Below, piece after piece: positions 58,906 through 64,000 of a stretch of 64,000 nucleotides of DNA (its first letter is position 1; each line of letters begins with the position of its first letter). Origin of the DNA: Doris montereyensis (taxonomy: Eukaryota; Mollusca; Gastropoda; Nudibranchia; Dorididae); assembly GCA_037039925.1 (NCBI GenBank), contig JAXRKP010000022.1, positions 20,001 to 84,000 on the forward strand. The letters run 5' to 3'. The notes under the pieces are model-generated. The model saw nothing but the letters and a program-made list of their open reading frames with translations. It did no database searches and was not told the origin of the DNA. The translations under genes and the position numbers were made by a program.

Positions 58906-60125
58906 CACACGATGATATCATAAAAAACCAACTGCTGCAACAACGGCCAAATTATTTACAAATTTCATCAGCACTCAAATGATTTTTTTTTTTTAAACAA
59001 ATGGCGGGACGATAAAAGATGGCTTATCGCTACCAAATATTACCATACATGAAATGAAATCAGTAGAAATTACCCAATGCTTTAAATTGAACATGAAAAG
59101 AAAACAGTGACGGCTATAAGCATGCAAAACCATACCTATGAGTTCTAAGAAAAGGCCGACAACATAGAAAGATACAGTCACTCCTACACCTAATGGGTGT
59201 AATAAATAACTTTCTTTCCCCTTTTTAAAAAAATATTTGGATTTCACCCTGTCTATCATATGCGGTAATCTCAGGGTTAATCACGAGGAAACGCGGATAG
59301 ATGACAGAAAGACATGTGAAGGAGGGCAAAGAAAGAAGTAGGACTTACCAGTAGCCCCCGCGTAATAAATCGCACAGACATGTCATTCAAGGTCAACAGG
59401 GATGAAGAGGAGACGAGCACGAGGCAGACTGGTAAAGGAAACAAAATCCTTAGAAGCAAGGAGTCTTGAAACCCCACCCCACCCCTACTGCCCCCAAGAC
59501 ACACCATGGGTGCCAGCACCCAAGGTCACTGAAACCTAACTTTAAATTTTCAATTTTGCCAAACCTGAAAATGCTCCCAAAACGCGCAACATAGGCATAA
59601 CCTATTGCACAATGTAATTGTATTAATGTTATGCTTTCTGTATAAGTGACTACAAAAACACTAAAATACTTATATTATACAGTTGTCTCTTTCTAGGTGA
59701 AACGGAGAATTCGACTATTTGAGAACATCGCCAAACCAGAGATTTTTTTTTGACAGAATGAACCGGAATAGCGATTCCCATGAGACACACACAAAGCAAT
59801 TATCAGGCTTTTAACTCTCCACTTCAATGCCCCCATATCTACAGAACAGGCTGTTTGGGAAATTTGAGTATGATAAGATTTCGTAATTCAAACAACATGG
59901 AAGATTTCACATGAGGCAAGGGCACAACAAAGACAGGGAAAAGTTGGTTACGAAAACCAATGTTGTAAATGAAAGATTCAAAAGACAGCAACAAAAGTTT
60001 TTATGTCTGCCTTCAAACATTAAATCTAACTCAATCACCCACGTTCTTTTTGTCTACATGCATGCGTTTCATGTTCATAAAAATGTAAAACAGAAGTTTC
60101 CAAACTGAAAATCATGGAAAAATGG
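58906..60125. other. No gene recognised
   Basis: Contains AATCTCAGGGTTAATCACGAGGAAA (about 59268), a short motif also seen near 39895 and 41105 (GATCTCAGGGTGAATTAAGAG). It may be a fragment of one more dispersed repeat. No exon was recognised. Confidence 0.4.
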
Positions 60126-60129
60126 TACA

Positions 60130-61480
60130 AGCTGTGAAACTGGGGACCGAACTCGCTTAAATTGGGGATCAAACTCATCTAAAATGGAGATCACACTCAC
60201 CTTAACTGGGGATCAAACTCGTCTAAACTGGGGACCAAATTCGACCAGACTAAGGATTAAACTCACCTAAATTGGGGATTAAACTCACCTAAATTGGGGA
60301 TTAAACTCACCTAAATTGGGGATTAAACTCACCTAAATTGGGGATTAAACTCACCTAAATTGGGGATTAAACTCACCTAAATTGGGGATTAAACTCACCT
60401 AAATTGGGGATTAAACTCACCTAAATTGGGGATTAAACTCGTCTAAATTGGGGATTAAACTCACCTAAATTGGGGATTAAACTCGCCTAAATTGGGGATT
60501 AAACTCACCTAAATTGGGGATTAAACTCACCTAAATTGGGGATTAAACTCGCCAAGACTAGGAATCAAACTCACCTAAATTGGGGATTAAACTCGCCAAG
60601 ACTAGGAATCAAACTCACCTAAATTGGGGATTAAACTGCGCCAAGACTAGGAATCAAACTCACCTAAATTGGGGATTAAACTCGCCAAGACTAGGAATCA
60701 AACTCACCTAAATTGGGGATTAAACTCGCCAAGACTAGGAATCAAACTCACCTAAATTGGGGATTAAACTCGCCAAGACTAGGAATCAAACTCACCAAAA
60801 TGTGGGATCAAACTGTGGAATCAAACTGTGGGATCGAACTGTGGGATCAAACTTGTCCAGACTAGGGATCAAACTCACCTTAATGCGGGGTTAAACTGTG
60901 GGATCAAACTCGTCCAGACTAAGAATCAAACTCACCTAAATGCGGGATCAAACTGTGGAATCAAACTGTGGGATCGAACTGTGGGATCAAACTCGTCCAG
61001 ACTAGGGATCAAACTCACCTAAATGTGGGGTTAAACTGTGGGATCAAACCTAAAGTGGGGTCCAGACCAGGGATCAAACTCACCTAAATGCGGGATTAAA
61101 CTGTGGGATCAAACTAGACGTCCAGACTAAGGATCAAACTCACCTAAATGCGGGATTAAACTGTGGGATCAAACTGTGGGATCAAACTCGTCCAGACTAA
61201 GGATCAAACTTACCTAAATGCGGGATTAAACTGTGGGATCAAACTCGTAGACTGGGAAACAGACCAAGGATCAAACTCACAGAAATGTGGGATCAAACTT
61301 GTCCAGACTAGGGATCAAAGTCACCTAAATTGGGGATCAAACTCGTGTAGACTGGGAAACAAACTAGCCTAAATTGGGGATCAAACTCGTCTATAGTGGG
61401 GATCAAACAGCTAAATTGGGGATCATAAACTTGTCCAGACGGGATCAAAATCGCCAAAATTGGGGATCATCACTTGCATC
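60130..61480. repeat. 22-bp minisatellite with higher-order structure, about 60 units
   Basis: The basic unit is GGGGATTAAACTCACCTAAA + TT. From 60240 to 60540 it is homogeneous. From 60540 to 60790 it alternates with GACTAGGAATCAAACTCRCC-type units, giving a 44-bp period. From 60800 onward TGTGGGATCAAACT units form irregular composites. Confidence 0.96.
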
Positions 61481-61978
61481 ACCTAACTGAAATCATCTTC
61501 AAACTGTTTCTTTTATTGTATTGCTTGCAACTGAAATCCCATTACATTTTCAAGACATCTAGGGTGGCAGAAAAATGACAGCAAAAAAAGAGAACAGGTG
61601 ACTGTTCAGATGACATTGTACAAAAATTTGGCATATCGACCGTACAAAAAATTGGAACACTTCAAAAGCAATAACACAAGGATGAATTTCCAACAACTGT
61701 TGTTGTCGTGGAATGCTCGTCACAGAAAAGATGAGTACCAGTATGAAAATGTCAACCTGTCCTTTCCCAACATATCGCCAGTGTGCTAAGACATTGGTCT
61801 CAAAAAGTCAAAACACCCACTTTGTCCAAAACGAAACAAGATTCATTTAAACGGATTCCCCATCCTATCATCTGTCATTGTAGTAAATGAGGGGGAAATG
61901 CGGCGGGGCGTTCGAGTTATCGTGGACGGCGTTTCAATTTGGCCTATGTTACTGGCTGAGTCAGCCCAATAGAGTTGT

Positions 61979-61979
<1 letters not shown>

Positions 61980-62036
<57 letters not shown>

Positions 62037-62050
62037 TAATAATAATAATA
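61980..62050. repeat. (AAT)n microsatellite, left half
   Basis: About 23 AAT units. The tract stops exactly at the TIR element and resumes on the other side. Confidence 0.97.
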
Positions 62051-63021
62051 CAGTAGTGACCGCCTAAATGCCCGCCGTCTTGATGCCCGTTTCACTTAAA
62101 AGCCCGCAATCTCAGTGAAACCGAATTTTTTCTATATAAATAAATTGCCCCTCTAAATGCCAGTTTCAAAACCACGATTTCCGCCTAAATTCCCGGCCTC
62201 AACGGCAAATGCAGGTATATTATTTTTTTTTAGAAATTACCATAAAATACGTCTGTAATTGATTAAAAAAAAATTGTTTATCATACATAATGTGATATGC
62301 TCGTCAACAATGTGCCATGCATTATAACCACACTTCATTACCCATCCATTATAATGTAATAAAAGATGACCAGTCTTCTCTTCATAACTCCACCCATTGT
62401 ACAGCACAGCCTTTGTCCCATTTGATCACTGGTTTGTCACTAGGCAATTAGAATTGAAGTCTTTCGGAATCTGCCTACGGCTCTTTCTTGATGTTATAAG
62501 TTGCATGCAATCACCCGGTGTTCTTAATAGACTGGGCACGCATCACGATCGAAGGACAAGGTGTGAACAGTTTTGCTGCTCCCCTGTCTTGCATTGGCTG
62601 TATCCATTGCGCCTTCGGGTCTTCGTGGCAAGCGATGGTCAACCCACCACCTCAGTGCTAAAGAGCTAAATGGTTTCACAGTGTGTCCCTATTTCTCGAA
62701 TTACAATTTTGGTTAATTTTGAATTTCTGCACATTACCTCGATGAACTCTCTTGGTGATCACCCCCATCCCCCTCGTGATCACCCCCTCCCCCTCGTGAT
62801 CACCCCCATCCCCCTCGTGATCACCCCCATCCCCTCGTGATCACCCCCATCCCCCCTCGTGATCACCCCCTCCCCTCGTGATCACCCCCATCCCCCTCGT
62901 GATCACCCCCTCCCCACCCCAAAATTGTTGCCCCTGACCTACTTTCGCCTAAATGCCTGTTTCACCTCAATGTCCGTTTTCTCTGCTTCCCGAGCACTGG
63001 CCATTTAGACGGTCACTACTG
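62051..63021. mobile_element. 971-bp TIR element flanked by TA (Tc1/mariner-pogo-like), non-autonomous
   Basis: The left end CAGTAGTGACCGCCTAAATG and the right end (reverse complement) CAGTAGTGACCGTCTAAATG agree at 19 of 20 bases, both bounded by TA. A CAGT start with a TA target is typical of pogo/Tigger-type members of the Tc1/mariner superfamily (family knowledge). The interior has further TAAATGCC blocks near both ends, a 20-bp C-rich minisatellite, and no transposase frame. A short plus-strand frame at 62397-62669 is not recognisable. Confidence 0.75.
62755..62925. repeat. 20-21-bp C-rich minisatellite inside the TIR element
   Basis: About eight copies of CTCGTGATCACCCCCATCCC with one-to-three-base length changes. 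Confidence 0.95.
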
Positions 63022-63059
63022 TAGTAATAATAATAATAAAATAATAATAATAATATTAC

Positions 63060-63111
<52 letters not shown>

Positions 63112-63125
63112 TAATAACAATAAAA
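63022..63125. repeat. (AAT)n microsatellite, right half
   Basis: About 30 AAT/TAA units with a few interruptions, continuing the tract interrupted at 62050. Confidence 0.95.
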
Positions 63126-63254
63126 TTGACACTTATAAAGCGCACATATTTCACCCCTTTCCCTTTTCTCAAAACCACTGAAAATGACTTGGGCTAAAAT
63201 GCTAGCACAGTGACGATTTATTGTTCAAAGGAAGAGAGGTTGGTAAACCGTTCA

Positions 63255-63340
63255 CACGTTCATGCTCATGTTCATGTTCACGTTCATCATGTTCATGTTC
63301 ATGCTCATGTTCATGTTCATGTTCATGTTCATGCTACTTG
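63255..63340. repeat. Hexamer repeat (TTCATG)n
   Basis: About 13 CATGTTCATGTT/CATGCTCATG hexamers. The His/Val-rich frame is an artefact. Confidence 0.92.
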
Positions 63341-64000
63341 CAAAGAGATTTTGTTTTTCACAAACCATGATATGGCCAACTCAAACATTCTCATAAAATC
63401 GTATAGATCTGGTCTCAATCAAAAATATATTATTAAAAAAACACACAAAAAAAAAAAAAAAAAAAAAAAAAAACAATGAGATATTTATCACCATTATATA
63501 TACAAATAAAAGAATGAGGCGTTTAGCTCCTACTGCCAATCTGTCCCATGATGCATTGCACTATCTACCAGATCAGTGGTAGCTCTTTTGCGAGGCTGTT
63601 TTTTTATTACTGCTATTCATTGTATAGTGACAGCAGAAGAAGTACATCTTAAATCTAAACATGTGAATCAACATACATAACTAGATTTATTTAGATATAC
63701 ATCATAAAATTGTGGAAAAATAGTTGCTGTGGCATCTTCGACATCCTATGCGTGTCGTTTCATGACTTGTTCTTGCCAGTGCCAGCCGGGAAAGCACAGC
63801 GCTAGATCTACTTATTCATATTTGTATTTTCACCCTTTCAAACTTTAGAAATCTAGATTGCTCAAGTCCGACTATCTTGTGTTGCTTTAGAATCTAATTA
63901 ATGATTGAGATTTTTGTATCACTTTTGTAAATAAATATATGTGTCTCCCTGTCCAACGAATGAGTTGGATAAAAATAGGGCACGAACAAAAAGAAGAATC
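63341..64000. other. No gene recognised
   Basis: A 30-bp A run (63446-63474), then unique AT-rich sequence to the window edge. Confidence 0.5.

Noticed and set aside
62397..62669. 90-codon frame inside the TIR element as a transposase
   Set aside because: No helix-turn-helix or DDE-like pattern is visible, and the length is far too short.

Overview
This is eukaryotic, intron-rich animal DNA, most likely from a marine invertebrate. A gastropod-type mollusc is my guess, from the TCTAGATCTAGA-rich dispersed repeats, the C-type-lectin/mucin exon and the metazoan-specific PDZ-PH-RhoGAP gene. No species-level call is possible from sequence alone. No bacterial operons, CRISPR arrays, rRNA genes or functional tRNA genes were seen. 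Most of the window is repeat: about twenty different minisatellite families (unit 16-53 bp), long GA/AT/ATT/AAG microsatellites, non-LTR retrotransposon pieces, tRNA-derived SINEs and terminal-inverted-repeat DNA elements.

Layout. 0-1.2 kb: a CR1/Rex1-like reverse transcriptase remnant (minus) with an internal 43-bp minisatellite. 1.7-3.04 kb: the last exon of a membrane-anchored C-type lectin with a Thr-rich stalk (plus). 3.4-5.04 kb: GT/GA microsatellite, a SINE and a 300-bp foldback element. 5.05-9.98 kb: a dispersed repeat interrupted by a 3.77-kb PIF/Harbinger-like element, which carries a broken MADF-type gene and a 3-kb array of a 47-bp satellite. 10-26.3 kb: no secure gene; SINEs, a second copy of the dispersed repeat (14.7-15.6 kb), microsatellites and two small minisatellites.

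26.4-54.3 kb (minus): the one large host gene, an orthologue of Rho GTPase-activating proteins 21/23. I resolved twenty exons, with a PDZ domain at 54.2-51.6 kb, a PH domain at 37.8-36.35 kb, a RhoGAP domain at 34.3-32.3 kb and a long C-terminal exon at 28.4-26.4 kb. Nearly all exon junctions have consistent splice signals and phases. However, about twenty single-base frame shifts break the conserved frame, many in G or C runs, which points to read errors rather than gene death. The introns hold two same-family LINE insertions and a different minisatellite in many of them. One minisatellite (33.2-33.5 kb) was copied from the end of a RhoGAP exon. The 5' exons upstream of the PDZ were not found and probably lie beyond 64 kb.

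54.5-64 kb: microsatellites, five more minisatellite arrays, a fragment of the foldback element, and a 971-bp TA-flanked TIR element inserted in an (AAT)n array.

The genes do not form a pathway. The main story is a host gene and repeats that keep generating new tandem arrays from whatever sequence is present: an RT gene, a lectin tail, a transposon end and a RhoGAP exon.
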